From contig NZ_QUBS01000001.1 of NCBI RefSeq assembly GCF_003390925.1, positions 1 through 32,178 on the forward strand: 32,178 nucleotides of DNA, in the 5' to 3' direction. The translations under genes and the position numbers were made by a program. Source of the stretch: Trinickia diaoshuihuensis (lineage in GTDB: Bacteria; Pseudomonadota; Gammaproteobacteria; Burkholderiales; Burkholderiaceae). Under the pieces are notes generated by a model. It did no database searches. It was not told the DNA's origin and worked only from the letters and a program-made list of their open reading frames with translations. Below are positions 18,702-28,512 of this stretch, in pieces. Position 1 is the first letter of the stretch, and every line of letters starts with the position of its first letter.

Positions 18702-19849
18702 TAGGCCGGTCTCCCGCCGAGGACATTTTGCTTCCAAAGCTCGCCCAGTGAGTAGTCGCCCAGCCAGGTTTTGAACTCATCCGGGTCGAGCCGGCGAAAC
18801 TCCGAGGCGTTGTCTCTTCGATCGACGACAATCAAGTCTTCGACGCTGAGGCAGTTGATGAGCTCGACCGATTGCGTGGCGATGATCAATTGCTTGTGCT
18901 CCGCGGCACGTTGCAAGAGATCGGCGAGGACGTTTATCGCATAGGGGTGCAAGCCCAATTCCGGCTCGTCCAGTAAGATCACCGGCGGCATTAGCTCCCA
19001 CGGCTGGAGCAAAAGGGTGCACAGACAGATAAATCGTAGGGTGCCGTCCGATAGGGCATGCGCCTTAAGCGGTGTGTCGGGGTCGCGCCGCTCGGTCCAT
19101 TCGAGCTGCACATCCGCCGTTTCACTCGCTCGGTAGACGAAGTCGTCGAAGAACGGCGCCACGAGCCGAATGGCCGCCACGATCGCGCGGTAGCTGGCAA
19201 TATGGTTCTCGCGCAGCATGCGGAGCCACGCCGCTAGATTCGCTCCATCCTCTTTCAAGCGGAGCGTGTCGTTAGTCGCGTGTATTTGCTTGACCTTCGC
19301 GGAATCGCTAGTGTCGTGGAAGTGGTAGACGCGCAGGCGGTTGAGCGGGTGGACGATTTCCTGCAGAAAGCGAGCCGTCGCAGGGTTGGCGGTACCCGCG
19401 TCGAGGTGGCGGGCTAGTTGCGACTCGGGATGCGACGCGCCAAAGGTTATCGGCCGCGACTGCGAGTGCTGCCACCGGTTATCCCAGACGATCTCTTGCC
19501 CGAAAACCAGACGATGGTCGGTCGTAGGCTCCAGCTCGAATCGATAGCGGTCCGCTTGGACCGCGGCTTCACCCTCTGACACCTCGGATTGATCGAACTC
19601 GAACTCAGCGACGATGCGGTCCGTCGTTTTGCGGCCATAGTAAAGAAGCGCATCCGGCCCGCCGCGCAATTGGACATGCATCTGCAACCGCTCGCTGAAC
19701 ATCTCTGCGAGCATGCGGAAGAAGCCGATGAAATTCGATTTCCCGGCTCCATTCGCCCCGATCAGAACGTTCAAGTTGCGCAACTCCAGATCACGCAATG
19801 CTCGGATCGACTTGTACCCCTCGATGGTCAGTTTGTTGATCGCTGGCAT
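18701..19849 (-). CDS. ABC/OLD-like AAA family ATPase, partner of DUF4276 protein
   Basis: This 382-residue soluble ATPase has an ABC-type head: Walker A GANGAGKS (31-38), ABC signature LSDGT (266-270), Walker B VILLDEPE (290-297) with a D-loop (GLH), and the switch ATQS (324-327), where Ser replaces His as in OLD/RloA-like ATPases. The middle (about 60-230) is the inserted lid and dimerising part. The C-terminal tail WLGDYSLGELWKQNVLGGRP is, as I recall, characteristic of ATPases paired with DUF4276. The start ATG at 19849 has GGA upstream and lies 27 bp after the metH1 stop. It probably acts as the sensor or motor of a two-protein defence complex; a role in DNA repair or transport regulation cannot be excluded. 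Confidence 0.9.
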   Translation of the reverse strand: MPAINKLTIEGYKSIRALRDLELRNLNVLIGANGAGKSNFIGFFRMLAEMFSERLQMHVQLRGGPDALLYYGRKTTDRIVAEFEFDQSEVSEGEAAVQADRYRFELEPTTDHRLVFGQEIVWDNRWQHSQSRPITFGASHPESQLARHLDAGTANPATARFLQEIVHPLNRLRVYHFHDTSDSAKVKQIHATNDTLRLKEDGANLAAWLRMLRENHIASYRAIVAAIRLVAPFFDDFVYRASETADVQLEWTERRDPDTPLKAHALSDGTLRFICLCTLLLQPWELMPPVILLDEPELGLHPYAINVLADLLQRAAEHKQLIIATQSVELINCLSVEDLIVVDRRDNASEFRRLDPDEFKTWLGDYSLGELWKQNVLGGRPA

Positions 19850-19876
19850 GATCGCAGTCCAAATGGCGGGGGCCAG

Positions 19877-20935
19877 TTAAGCCGCGTCGCGGTAATGTGC
19901 CCACGCGCGCGGCTTCACGCCGCTCAGCGCTTTGGCGATCGCCGCGATGTGTTCAGGCGTCGTGCCGCAGCAGCCGCCCGCGAGATTCACGAGCCCGGCC
20001 TGCGCGAATTCCTTCAACTGGCGCGACGTGTCGTCGGGCGTTTCGTCGAAGCCCGTGTCGCTCATCGGATTCGGCAAGCCCGCGTTCGGATAGCACGACA
20101 CATAGGTGTCGCAAATCTTGGCCAGCTCGGCGATGTACGGACGCATCAACGCAGCGCCGAGCGCGCAGTTCAAGCCGAACGTCAGCGGCTTCGCATGACG
20201 CAGCGAATTCCAGAACGCCTCGACCGTCTGCCCCGACAAAATGCGGCCCGAGGCGTCGGTGACCGTGCCGGAGATCATCACGGGCAGCACTTGCCCCGTG
20301 TTCTCGAACAGTTCGTCCAACGCGAAGAGGGCCGCCTTCGCATTGAGCGTATCGAAGATGGTCTCGACGAGGAACAGGTCGGCGCCCCCCTCCAGCAACG
20401 CTTGCGCTTGCTCGTAGTACGCCGCCCGCAACTCGTCGAACGTGATGTTGCGCGCGCCCGGGTCGTTGACGTCGGGCGAGATACTGGCCGTCTTCGGCGT
20501 CGGTCCGATCGCGCCCGCGACGAACCGGGGCTTGTCCGGCGTCGAATATTTATCGCAAGCGGCGCGCGCGAGCTGCGCCGACGCCAGATTCATCTCGCGC
20601 ACGAGCGATTCCATCCCGTAATCGGCCTGCGCGACCGACGTGGCCCCGAACGTGTTCGTTTCGATGATGTCGGCGCCCGCGGCCAGATACTGCTCGTGGA
20701 TCTCGCCGATGATCTGCGGTTGCGTCAGCGAGAGCAACTCGTTGTTGCCCTTCACGTCGCGCCCGAAATCCTTGAAGCGTTCGCCTCGATAACGCGCTTC
20801 GTCGAGCTTGTAGCGCTGGATCATCGTGCCCATCGCGCCGTCCAGGATCAAGATGCGCGACGCGAGCAGCGCGGGCAAGGCGGCGCCTCGCGTATAGGGC
20901 GTGGGGGCGGCTGGAGCGGCGGCGGACGGGTTCAT
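19877..20935 (-). CDS. metH: Methionine synthase, homocysteine-binding part
   Basis: This 352-residue first part of split MetH is the S-methyltransferase (Hcy-binding) barrel. It shows [15 protein letters not shown] (28-42), [14 protein letters not shown] (87-100) and the zinc ligands Cys257 (GLNCALG) and Cys322/Cys323 (GGCCGTTP), so the Hcy-activating site is intact. It must work in trans with the metH2 product, which carries folate and cobalamin. The ATG at 20935 opens the operon. No cobalamin or SAM riboswitch is evident in the 163 bp upstream. Confidence 0.95.
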   Translation of the reverse strand: MNPSAAAPAAPTPYTRGAALPALLASRILILDGAMGTMIQRYKLDEARYRGERFKDFGRDVKGNNELLSLTQPQIIGEIHEQYLAAGADIIETNTFGATSVAQADYGMESLVREMNLASAQLARAACDKYSTPDKPRFVAGAIGPTPKTASISPDVNDPGARNITFDELRAAYYEQAQALLEGGADLFLVETIFDTLNAKAALFALDELFENTGQVLPVMISGTVTDASGRILSGQTVEAFWNSLRHAKPLTFGLNCALGAALMRPYIAELAKICDTYVSCYPNAGLPNPMSDTGFDETPDDTSRQLKEFAQAGLVNLAGGCCGTTPEHIAAIAKALSGVKPRAWAHYRDAA

Positions 20936-20970
20936 GACGGGCGGGCTCTAGGCGTAATCTCGGAACCGAC

Positions 20971-20976
20971 ATTGTA
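20971..20976 (-). promoter_or_regulatory. Candidate -10 of the metH operon
   Basis: TACAAT is read on the minus strand 35 bases before the metH1 ATG and downstream of the DUF3567 terminator. No clear -35 is seen. If real, it would drive metH1, the ATPase, DUF4276 and metH2 as one transcript. Confidence 0.4.
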
Positions 20977-21031
20977 GCGGCTGCCGATTGAGCCCGCCGG
21001 TGATCCCGGGGGCGAGCAACGCGCAAAAGAA

Positions 21032-21059
21032 AACCCCGCCCGGCAAGCCGGACGGGGTT
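21032..21059 (-). terminator. Intrinsic terminator of the DUF3567 gene
   Basis: A 13-bp stem with one mismatch (21032-21044 with 21047-21059) and a tight two-base centre, GC-rich, is followed on the minus strand by TTTTCTTTT. It lies 40 bp after the DUF3567 stop and separates that gene from the metH operon. Confidence 0.85.
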
Positions 21060-21098
21060 CGATGGGATTGTCGTGCCGCCTTGCGGCCTATGAAACCG

Positions 21099-21356
21099 TC
21101 AGTGCAGAACCACGGGCTGGGTCATCAGACTGTCGAATTGACCGAGGAACTCGTCTACTTCGTCTAACGTGGGCTCTTCTTCGATGAGCTTGCGTACATG
21201 CTCTCGAAACTGTGCCGCCATCGCGCCGTCGATGAAGATCTCGCGCTGCGTGTTCTTGTCTACGATTTCGTAGCCACCTGCGTTCATCGCCAGGTGGCCC
21301 GCTTGCGGTGCGAACTCGACGACACAATAGTTGGGGCTGTTGTAGATCATTTGCAT
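21099..21356 (-). CDS. DUF3567 domain protein
   Basis: This 85-residue cytoplasmic protein belongs to a family of unknown function in beta-proteobacteria. It starts MQMIYNSPNYCVVEFAP and has GGYEIVDKNTQREIFIDG in the middle. The ATG at 21356 has a perfect AAGGAG six bases upstream, which rules out the longer frame to 21431. A strong ribosome site, its own terminator and a monocistronic layout suggest high expression. The 277-bp upstream gap (21357-21633) has AT-rich stretches (two copies of CTTAAA near 21441 and 21452) but no promoter I can name with confidence. Confidence 0.88.
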   Translation of the reverse strand: MQMIYNSPNYCVVEFAPQAGHLAMNAGGYEIVDKNTQREIFIDGAMAAQFREHVRKLIEEEPTLDEVDEFLGQFDSLMTQPVVLH

Positions 21357-21633
21357 GGCGACACTCCTTATTCCGATTGGCTCCTGGCCGTTTTCCGCCC
21401 AGTACTTGGAGCGTGTTGCATGGAATTTCAAGGGGTGGGTCTTAAACGACGCTTAAAACGGGTTGGAACATTGCAACTAAATGTTCGCCCCCAAACCGCA
21501 ACCGCCAGCCTCAAGCGCCATCGACCTAATCGTTAGACCCCAATCATGCAAAACGTTCGAGCGGCAAGGGAAAACATCGAGGATCGTCCGTGTGCCTCGA
21601 CACCTGCGTTAACGGCACGCGCGAGTCGCCGGT

Positions 21634-22842
21634 TTAGGGCTGCTCGCGCGTCGGCCCGGTCTCGAGCGCCGCGGCATCGGACGAGTCATCCGGTGTCCTT
21701 GCCATCGATGTTGCATTTTCCGCGCCCGGCGGGCGCAGGGGGCCGCGCCAGACGAGCTCCATCTGCGAGCCGTTGGGTTCCGTCTGCATGATCCGGGCGG
21801 GCAGCCAGCCCAGCGAAGGGGCGAGCCAAACGTCGATGCGGCGCCTGTCGCCGTCATGCCGAGGCAGTCTCATGAAGTGGCGGGCGTCGATGAAACCTTC
21901 GGCAGTCCGAATCGATTCGTCGCCGATCGTCTCGATCGGCCAAAGCTCGCCGCTGTCGTCGTCGGCCACGTAGAACGAGCGCGTGACGCCCGGTTTGTAG
22001 GTATCGGGATCGCCGCGTACGAGGCTTGCAAGCTGCATCACCATGCTGAAGCGGTCTTGGGCGCCGTCCGGCAGCGCAAGCGTCGTGCTCGTGCGCGTGA
22101 AGCCGATGCGTTTGTCCGCACGGTCGAACGTCGTGACTTGCTCGGGGCGGCGGCCGCGCTTTTCGATGTAGTGCTCGGGTGCAAGGCCAAAGGCGTCGAT
22201 GCGGCCGCGGCTTTCGTAGGTAAACGTCCCGACGAATGGCAGCGGTACCGAAACGAGCATTTCATAGCCCTCGCGGTCGCTTGACCATCGGATCGTGCCT
22301 GGCGCGTTTTCCACCCCGTTGTAAAAGGTGTTGTAGTGCAAATCCCCGGAGGGCGGGACCGAGAATCGCGGGCCCGTCTTCGCGGTGCCCGCGGAGGCGT
22401 GGGTCGCGGCGTCGGTGGGCTCGCCGACGGCCGCGCTCGCCGCGAGCGCGGGGCCAGTCGCCGAGGGCTCGCTGACGCCCGGCGATTCGGACCCTTGCGG
22501 CGATTCGGTCGCGGCGGGGGGCGGGGTCAGGGCATGGAGCACGGGCGCGGCTTGGCCGTGCCGAGGCGCGCGGGCACGCGCCGGTTCGGTGCGCGCCGCG
22601 GGCGGACGATGTCCGGTCTCGCCGCGCGCGATCCGTTGCGCTGTCAACAGCGCCACCTCGACGGGAGGCTTGGACGTTTCGGGCGCGAGCGCGTCGCGAT
22701 GCGTCGCGAACCACACCCAGCCCGCGCCATGCAGCGCGACGGCTAGCGCCAGCGCCGCGCCCCAACGCCAGGCGCGGCGCGGCGTCCCGCGCGGGGCGGA
22801 AACGGTACTGAGCGCCGGGGGGCAGCGGGACAACTCGGACAT
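21634..22842 (-). CDS. DUF3108 membrane-anchored protein
   Basis: This 402-residue protein has a short cytoplasmic N-terminus, one signal-anchor helix (about residues 28-46, WGAALALAVALHGAGWVWF), a long Pro/Ala/Glu-rich linker, and a C-terminal periplasmic DUF3108 domain (GDLHYNTFYNG, SVPLPFVGTFTYESRGRIDA, FSMVMQLASL, RRIDVWLAPSLGWLPARI). The linker and anchor recall TonB-type proteins. Function is unknown. The ATG at 22842 precedes the anchor; the frame to 22962 is rejected. It lies 126 bp downstream of the IclR gene, same strand, but a functional link is not evident. Confidence 0.82.
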   Translation of the reverse strand: MSELSRCPPALSTVSAPRGTPRRAWRWGAALALAVALHGAGWVWFATHRDALAPETSKPPVEVALLTAQRIARGETGHRPPAARTEPARARAPRHGQAAPVLHALTPPPAATESPQGSESPGVSEPSATGPALAASAAVGEPTDAATHASAGTAKTGPRFSVPPSGDLHYNTFYNGVENAPGTIRWSSDREGYEMLVSVPLPFVGTFTYESRGRIDAFGLAPEHYIEKRGRRPEQVTTFDRADKRIGFTRTSTTLALPDGAQDRFSMVMQLASLVRGDPDTYKPGVTRSFYVADDDSGELWPIETIGDESIRTAEGFIDARHFMRLPRHDGDRRRIDVWLAPSLGWLPARIMQTEPNGSQMELVWRGPLRPPGAENATSMARTPDDSSDAAALETGPTREQP

Positions 22843-22968
22843 GGCGGAAGACTCGGGCGCCCGAAGGCAGCTTGCGAAACGTGGCAAGACACGGACAAAC
22901 GCACATGATGCCCGCAAATGACGGATCGTGCCGGCCGTGACGAGCCGCCGGCGATCGCGCATCGAGCG

Positions 22969-23853
22969 TTACCGCGGCGCTTCGCTGTAGCCGAGTTCGT
23001 ACGAGAGCTTGGCGGCGCATGCCTTGAGCGCTAGCGCGATCGGCCCGTCCCATGCGAGGTCGAATTCGCCCTCGTGCCCCAGCGCGGTCAAGCCGAGCGC
23101 CAGATCGCCGGAGGCGTCGAATACGGGGACGCAAAAGGCGTGGATCGTCGGCAGCAGCATGCCGGCAACGCGCGCCGCGCCATGCTCGCGTACCTGCGCG
23201 AGCACGGCTTCGAGTTCGGCTTCGCTGCGTGGACCCGTTGCGTGCGCGGCGCGGCGCGAGTGGCCCAGTTCGCGCTCGATCATGGCGGCGGTCTTGCCGC
23301 GCGGGAGGTAGGCCGCGAACAGCAGTCCCGTGGCCGAGCCGAGCAGCGGCATGACATCGCCGAGCTTGAGCGCCGCCTTCGCCGGGTGGCTCGATTCGCT
23401 CCAATGAACGACGGTAGGTCCGAGGTTGCCCCAAACCGCGATTCCGACGGTCACGTCGAGCCGGTCGCGCAGCTCGCTTAGCGCGAGCCGGGCGAGCTTG
23501 ACGCCGTCCACGCGGGCCAGCCGCGCAAGGCCCATCTGCAACGCGAAGCCGCCCAGCTCGTAACGCCCCGAAACGGGGTCTTGCGCCACGACGCCCAGGC
23601 GCTGAAAACTCACGAGATAACGGTGCGCCTTCGCGGGACTCATCTGGGCGCGCTTAGCCAGATCGCGCAGCATCATCGCGCCCGGCTCGTTCGTCAGCAC
23701 CTCCAGCAGACGAAATCCGACTTCGATCGACTGGATCCCCGAGCGCACCTTTTCCTCGCCGTCGGCGCCTTCCTCGAGCGCCTCGGGCGGCTCCCCGAGC
23801 TCAGGATCGGGCGAATCGGACAAAGCGGACGGGTGGGGATGCGTGGCGGACAT
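22969..23853 (-). CDS. IclR-family transcriptional regulator
   Basis: This 294-residue protein has an acidic N-terminal tail (to about 45), an IclR winged helix (GFRLLEVLTNEPGAMMLRDL, then SPAKAHRYLVSFQRLGVV) and the C-terminal effector-binding domain (LGPTVVHWSESSHP through VPVFDASGDLALGLTALG). Such regulators sense small aromatic or organic acids. It is divergent from a fumarylacetoacetase-family hydrolase, which is its probable target. The start at 23853 is preferred over the frame to 23982, which would run into the intergenic promoter region. Confidence 0.9.
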   Translation of the reverse strand: MSATHPHPSALSDSPDPELGEPPEALEEGADGEEKVRSGIQSIEVGFRLLEVLTNEPGAMMLRDLAKRAQMSPAKAHRYLVSFQRLGVVAQDPVSGRYELGGFALQMGLARLARVDGVKLARLALSELRDRLDVTVGIAVWGNLGPTVVHWSESSHPAKAALKLGDVMPLLGSATGLLFAAYLPRGKTAAMIERELGHSRRAAHATGPRSEAELEAVLAQVREHGAARVAGMLLPTIHAFCVPVFDASGDLALGLTALGHEGEFDLAWDGPIALALKACAAKLSYELGYSEAPR

Positions 23854-24005
23854 GAGAAAGCGGGTGCGGGGTGATCGAGGGCCCGATTGGGGCTTCGGCT
23901 GGAATGCGCGCATCGCGACGGCCGACCGGGCCCCGTGGTGCTGCGCATTCACCATCGTAAAATAGATTGCTTCCAACGTCATCTCACGGCTTCGATCCTC
24001 GCTAA
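23854..24005. promoter_or_regulatory. Divergent control region of IclR regulator and FAH-family hydrolase
   Basis: The 152-bp gap holds one AT-rich core at 23957-23968 (GTAAAATAGATT). It gives a TAAAAT -10 on the plus strand (23958-23963) and TATTTT on the minus strand (23959-23964), but no good -35 on either. The IclR protein probably binds here; no clear palindrome was found. Confidence 0.35.
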
Positions 24006-24992
24006 ATGAAACTTGCCACGCTCAAAGACGGTTCCCGCGACGGTCAATTGATTGTCGTTTCGCGCGATCTGCGCACGGCCGCCATCGCCGATGGCATCGC
24101 TCCGACGCTGCAGCGCGCGCTCGACGACTGGCCCTTCTACGCCCCGCAGCTCGCCGAGCTCTACGACGCGCTCAATCAAGGCCGCGCCCGCAATACGTTC
24201 GCGTTCGAGCCGAAGGACTGCATGGCTCCGTTGCCGCGGGCATTTCAATGGGCCGACGGGTCTGCCTACGTCAATCACGTCGAACTCGTGCGCCGTGCCC
24301 GCGGGGCCGAAATGCCGCCCGAGTTCTGGACCGATCCCTTGATGTATCAAGGTGGCAGCGACGACTTCCTCGGTCCGCGCGACGACATCGTTTGCGCCTC
24401 GGAGGCATTCGGTATCGACTTCGAAGCCGAAGTGGCGGTCGTGACATCGGACGTACCGATGGCGAGTGCGCCCGACGCCGCGCTCAAGGCGGTGCGCCTG
24501 CTCATGCTCGTGAACGACGTTTCGTTGCGCAACTTGATTCCTGCCGAACTAGCGAAGGGTTTCGGCTTCTTTCAAAGCAAGCCGGCCACGGCGTTTTCGC
24601 CCGTGGCGGTGACGCCCGACGAACTGGGCGAGCACTGGCGGGAGGGCCGCGTGCATCGGCCGATGATCGTGCATTGGAACGGTAAGAAGGTCGGTCAGCC
24701 CGAGGCCGGGGTCGATATGGTGTTTCATTTCGGCCAGTTGATCGCCCATGCGGCCAAGACACGGAATCTGCGCGCCGGCTCGATCGTGGGCTCGGGCACC
24801 GTCTCGAACAAGGACGACAAGCGCGGCTACTGCTGCATCGCCGAGAAACGCTGTCTCGAAACGATAGCGGGCGGCGCACCCCAAACGGAGTACATGAGGT
24901 ACGGCGACACGGTCAAGATCGAGATGTTCGACGAAGCGGGCAAATCGATCTTCGGCGCGATCGAGCAATCGGTGGCCCCGCTCGAGCGATGA
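24006..24992 (+). CDS. Fumarylacetoacetate hydrolase-family protein
   Basis: This 328-residue enzyme has an N-terminal cap ([20 protein letters not shown] to about 100) and a C-terminal FAH barrel. Conserved features are FEAEVAVV with the metal-binding acid residues, the VNDVSLRN motif with its Asp, [20 protein letters not shown] and [13 protein letters not shown]. The family cleaves C-C bonds in 2,4-dioxo acids, as in tyrosine and homogentisate breakdown, or acts as a hydratase/decarboxylase in meta-cleavage paths. No hmgA or maleylacetoacetate isomerase is next to it, so I do not call it fahA. The upstream IclR regulator fits control by an aromatic intermediate. Confidence 0.9.
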   Translation: MKLATLKDGSRDGQLIVVSRDLRTAAIADGIAPTLQRALDDWPFYAPQLAELYDALNQGRARNTFAFEPKDCMAPLPRAFQWADGSAYVNHVELVRRARGAEMPPEFWTDPLMYQGGSDDFLGPRDDIVCASEAFGIDFEAEVAVVTSDVPMASAPDAALKAVRLLMLVNDVSLRNLIPAELAKGFGFFQSKPATAFSPVAVTPDELGEHWREGRVHRPMIVHWNGKKVGQPEAGVDMVFHFGQLIAHAAKTRNLRAGSIVGSGTVSNKDDKRGYCCIAEKRCLETIAGGAPQTEYMRYGDTVKIEMFDEAGKSIFGAIEQSVAPLER

Positions 24993-25107
24993 CCTAGCAT
25001 GGCCGCGCCGGGTTTGGCCCGATGCGGGGCCGTCCGCGCGGGCCTACACTGACGAGACTGCGACGGCGCCCACGCGGCTCGTCGATACCCTTAAAGAGCC
25101 GACACGG

Positions 25108-25956
<849 letters not shown>

Positions 25957-26004
25957 ACGCTATACGCTTTTTGACGACATTTCACTGTATCCGAGGAGCC
26001 GTTC

Positions 26005-26835
26005 ATGACCGATACCGCAGGCGACAAACCGCCTTTCCCGGGCTTTCCCGGTTTTCCGCCCGCCGAGATGCTCGACAAGATGTGGGACATGATGCGCCTC
26101 ACGCCGTTCGGTGCGGCGTTCCCCGGGATGCAGCCCGGCACGGCGCAAGGCTTCGGCTCGCCGCTGACCGCGATGTCGGACATGATGTCGCCGCTCATGA
26201 GCGTCGAGGAACTCGATAAGCGCATCACGGATATGCGCGCCGTCGAGCAATGGCTGAAGTTGAACTTGAACATGCTGCAGTCGGCGATTCAGGCGCTCGA
26301 GGTGCAGCGTGCGACGCTCTCCACGCTGCGCGCGTTCGGTGCGTTCGCGCAGGCCTCGATGACTCAAGCGACCGATGGCGGGAGCGCGCAACCGAGCTCC
26401 CCTTCGCCGTGGAGCACGTCGTCGAGCACGCAGTCCGACAGCGCGGCGGGGCCCGGCTCGGCGGCGCGAGCGAGCGCGGCTCAGGCGGCATCCAGCGCCG
26501 GCGATAGCGATGCGAGTGCCGCCGGCGACGCGCAGCAAAGCGCAGACGCGCCGGCCGGTGGTGCGTTCGACCCGTCGAGTTGGTGGAATCTGTTGCAGTC
26601 GCAATTCAATCAATTGGCGGCGTTTGCGATGACGCAGCCGGGCGCGGCCGGCGAGCAAGGCGAGGGCGATGCGAAACCGGCATCGTCGAAAAAGGCCGGC
26701 GGCGCGGCCGGCACTCGGGCCGCGGGCGGCTCGGCCAAGGCGGCTCCCGAGCCTGCCGCGAAACGGCCGGCCGCACGCAAACCCGCGGCGAAACCCGCCT
26801 CACGGCCGGGCAGCGCCGCGCGCGGGGAAAAATGA
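26005..26835 (+). CDS. phaM: PhaM-like polyhydroxybutyrate granule protein
   Basis: This 276-residue protein has an N-terminal PhaM domain: a Pro/Phe/Gly start (PPFPGFPGFPPAEMLDKMWD), then PLMSVEELDKRITDMRAVEQ and a helical LNLNMLQSAIQALEVQRATL segment. It then has a Ser/Ala/Gln linker, a second short conserved motif (PSSWWNLLQSQFNQLAAFAM) and a Lys/Ala/Pro-rich histone-like tail (KRPAARKPAAKPASRP). In Cupriavidus, PhaM activates PHB synthase and tethers granules to DNA through such a tail. GAGGAG precedes the ATG. No phaC, phaP or phaR gene is in the window. Confidence 0.82.
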   Translation: MTDTAGDKPPFPGFPGFPPAEMLDKMWDMMRLTPFGAAFPGMQPGTAQGFGSPLTAMSDMMSPLMSVEELDKRITDMRAVEQWLKLNLNMLQSAIQALEVQRATLSTLRAFGAFAQASMTQATDGGSAQPSSPSPWSTSSSTQSDSAAGPGSAARASAAQAASSAGDSDASAAGDAQQSADAPAGGAFDPSSWWNLLQSQFNQLAAFAMTQPGAAGEQGEGDAKPASSKKAGGAAGTRAAGGSAKAAPEPAAKRPAARKPAAKPASRPGSAARGEK

Positions 26836-26907
26836 CGTCGATACGGGCAGGCCGCGAGTGAGCCGCTTCGATTGCCGCTCGCGAGTCCTGCCTGGTTTTT
26901 CGCTGGG

Positions 26908-28125
26908 GTGCGTACCGTGCGTCTGGCGCTGGTTTTGATGGGAGGCGGCGCGCGCGCCGCTTACCAAGTGGGCGCCCTCAAGGCGCTGGCGCAACTCGCG
27001 CGCGAGATCGCGCCGGAGCGGCGCGCCTCGCCGTTTACGATCGTATGCGGCACGTCGGCCGGCGCCATCAATGCCGCCTCGATCGCCAGTCACGCGGACG
27101 ACCTCGCATTGGGCGTCGGCCGGCTCATCGATTTTTGGTCGCATATCCGCGCGGCGCAGGTCTATCGCACCGATTGGCGCGGGGTGGCGGCCGCCGGCGC
27201 GCGATGGCTCGCGGCGATGAGTTTCGGCTGGGCCGTGCGGCGCTCGCCGCGGGCGCTCTTCGACAATAGCCCGCTCGCCGCTTTGCTGCACGGCGCGCTC
27301 GATTTCGCGCGCATCGGCGAAATGCTCGATGCGCATGCGTTGCACGCCTTGTCGATCACGGCGCTCAGTTATTCGAGCGGCAGGCATTTGACGTTCTATC
27401 AGGCGGAGGAGCCGATCCAGTCTTGGCGGCGGGCGCAGCGAGGGGCGCGCATGGTATCGCTCACGCCCGCGCATTTGCTGGCGTCGTCGGCGATCCCGTT
27501 TCTCTTCCCGGCGGTGCCGCTCGAGCTCGACGGCTGCATCGAGTACTTCGGCGACGGCTCTATTCGGCAAATCGCGCCGCTGAGCCCCGCGATTCATTTC
27601 GGCGCGCAGCGCATCGTCGTGCTCGGGGCGGCGGCGCCGCGCCCCGAAGTGCCGGCGGCGGGCATCGAGAGCGGTTATCCCTCGCTCGCGCAAATCGGCC
27701 AACAAGTGCTCGCCAGCGTCTTTCTCGACTCGATCGGCGCCGATATCGAACGCATCGAGCATATCAACGGCATGATTCGTCACCTGCCGCAGCAGATCGA
27801 ACCCGAGAGCGGCTGGCGCCATGTCGATGTATTGCCGATCGCGCCCAGTGAGCGCATCGAACTCGTGGCCGCGCGCCATCTAAAGCGTCTGCCGCTCACG
27901 GTGCGCGGGCTGCTGGGCGCCGTCGGCGGCAACCGGGCCGCCGGCGCGTCGTTCGCGAGCTATCTGCTGTTCGAGGCGGAATTCGCGGCCGAACTGATCG
28001 AACTCGGGTTTCGCGACGCGCTTGCGCAGCGCGAACGGCTGGCCGATTGGATTCGCGCGACCCTCGAGCAAGAGCCGGCGGGCGCAGCGCGGACGGGCGC
28101 CGAGCGCCCCCGCGCATTGCCATGA
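26908..28125 (+). CDS. Patatin-like phospholipase
   Basis: This protein of about 405 residues has a complete patatin catalytic dyad: oxyanion loop GGGARAAYQVG (12-22), nucleophile GTSAG (Ser50) and DGS (Asp216). A C-terminal extension of about 150 residues (VFLDSIGADIERIEHIN onward) is typical of bacterial patatins in this group. It is expected to hydrolyse acyl esters of lipids; PHB depolymerases of some Burkholderiales share the fold, and PhaM lies just upstream, but that link is speculative. There is no signal peptide. The start is uncertain: GTG at 26908 is chosen because the conserved RLALVLMGGGARAAY follows at once; GTG 26917 or TTG 26872 are alternatives. Confidence 0.88.
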   Translation: MRTVRLALVLMGGGARAAYQVGALKALAQLAREIAPERRASPFTIVCGTSAGAINAASIASHADDLALGVGRLIDFWSHIRAAQVYRTDWRGVAAAGARWLAAMSFGWAVRRSPRALFDNSPLAALLHGALDFARIGEMLDAHALHALSITALSYSSGRHLTFYQAEEPIQSWRRAQRGARMVSLTPAHLLASSAIPFLFPAVPLELDGCIEYFGDGSIRQIAPLSPAIHFGAQRIVVLGAAAPRPEVPAAGIESGYPSLAQIGQQVLASVFLDSIGADIERIEHINGMIRHLPQQIEPESGWRHVDVLPIAPSERIELVAARHLKRLPLTVRGLLGAVGGNRAAGASFASYLLFEAEFAAELIELGFRDALAQRERLADWIRATLEQEPAGAARTGAERPRALP

Positions 28126-28126
28126 G

Positions 28127-28157
28127 CCGACGCGCCGCCGTTGTGGCGGCGCGTCGG
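28127..28157. terminator. Strong hairpin just after the patatin gene
   Basis: A perfect 13-bp GC stem (28127-28139 with 28145-28157) and a five-base loop start one base after the patatin stop codon. There is no run of T after it, so it may be an mRNA-stabilising hairpin or a weak terminator. Confidence 0.5.
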
Positions 28158-28512
28158 ACGTTCCTCGAAGCGGGCGGCGACGCCGGCGGCGCATGCTATC
28201 ATTTCAAAGCTTTCGATCCGTGGGCGAACACCCAAAAACCATGATCGCGGTTGGTCGTTGCGCCGCCGTCCTCCGGACACTGCAAGGCAAGGGCTCGGCG
28301 CGAGGCGCGGCGCCGCGTTCGATCATCTCCGGGGCTCAGCGCCGGGCGATGTGCACACGCGCGGCACCGGTCGCACCGGCGGCCTTGAGTTCGGTCAATA
28401 AATGGATACGATCGCAGCGTAAAATTGTGTGCTTTTCGCCGCACGGTGCGGCGAGCGGCCGCGCGCGGCAATAGTCATACGAGTTGCAATGGGCAGACCA
28501 GGGGTGGGACCT
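28158..28512 (+). promoter_or_regulatory. Intergenic region with candidate promoter of the ferritin-like gene
   Basis: No gene is seen in these 355 bases. A possible promoter is TTGAGT (28385-28390), 16 bp, TACGAT (28407-28412); a second -10-like TAAAAT lies at 28420-28425. Either gives a leader of roughly 80-100 nt before the ATG at 28513. Confidence 0.35.

Noticed and set aside
20936-21031. Cobalamin or SAM riboswitch before metH1
   Set aside because: After the DUF3567 terminator only about 95 bp remain, with a likely -10 at 20971 and a leader near 30 nt, too short for either; no B12-box was seen.
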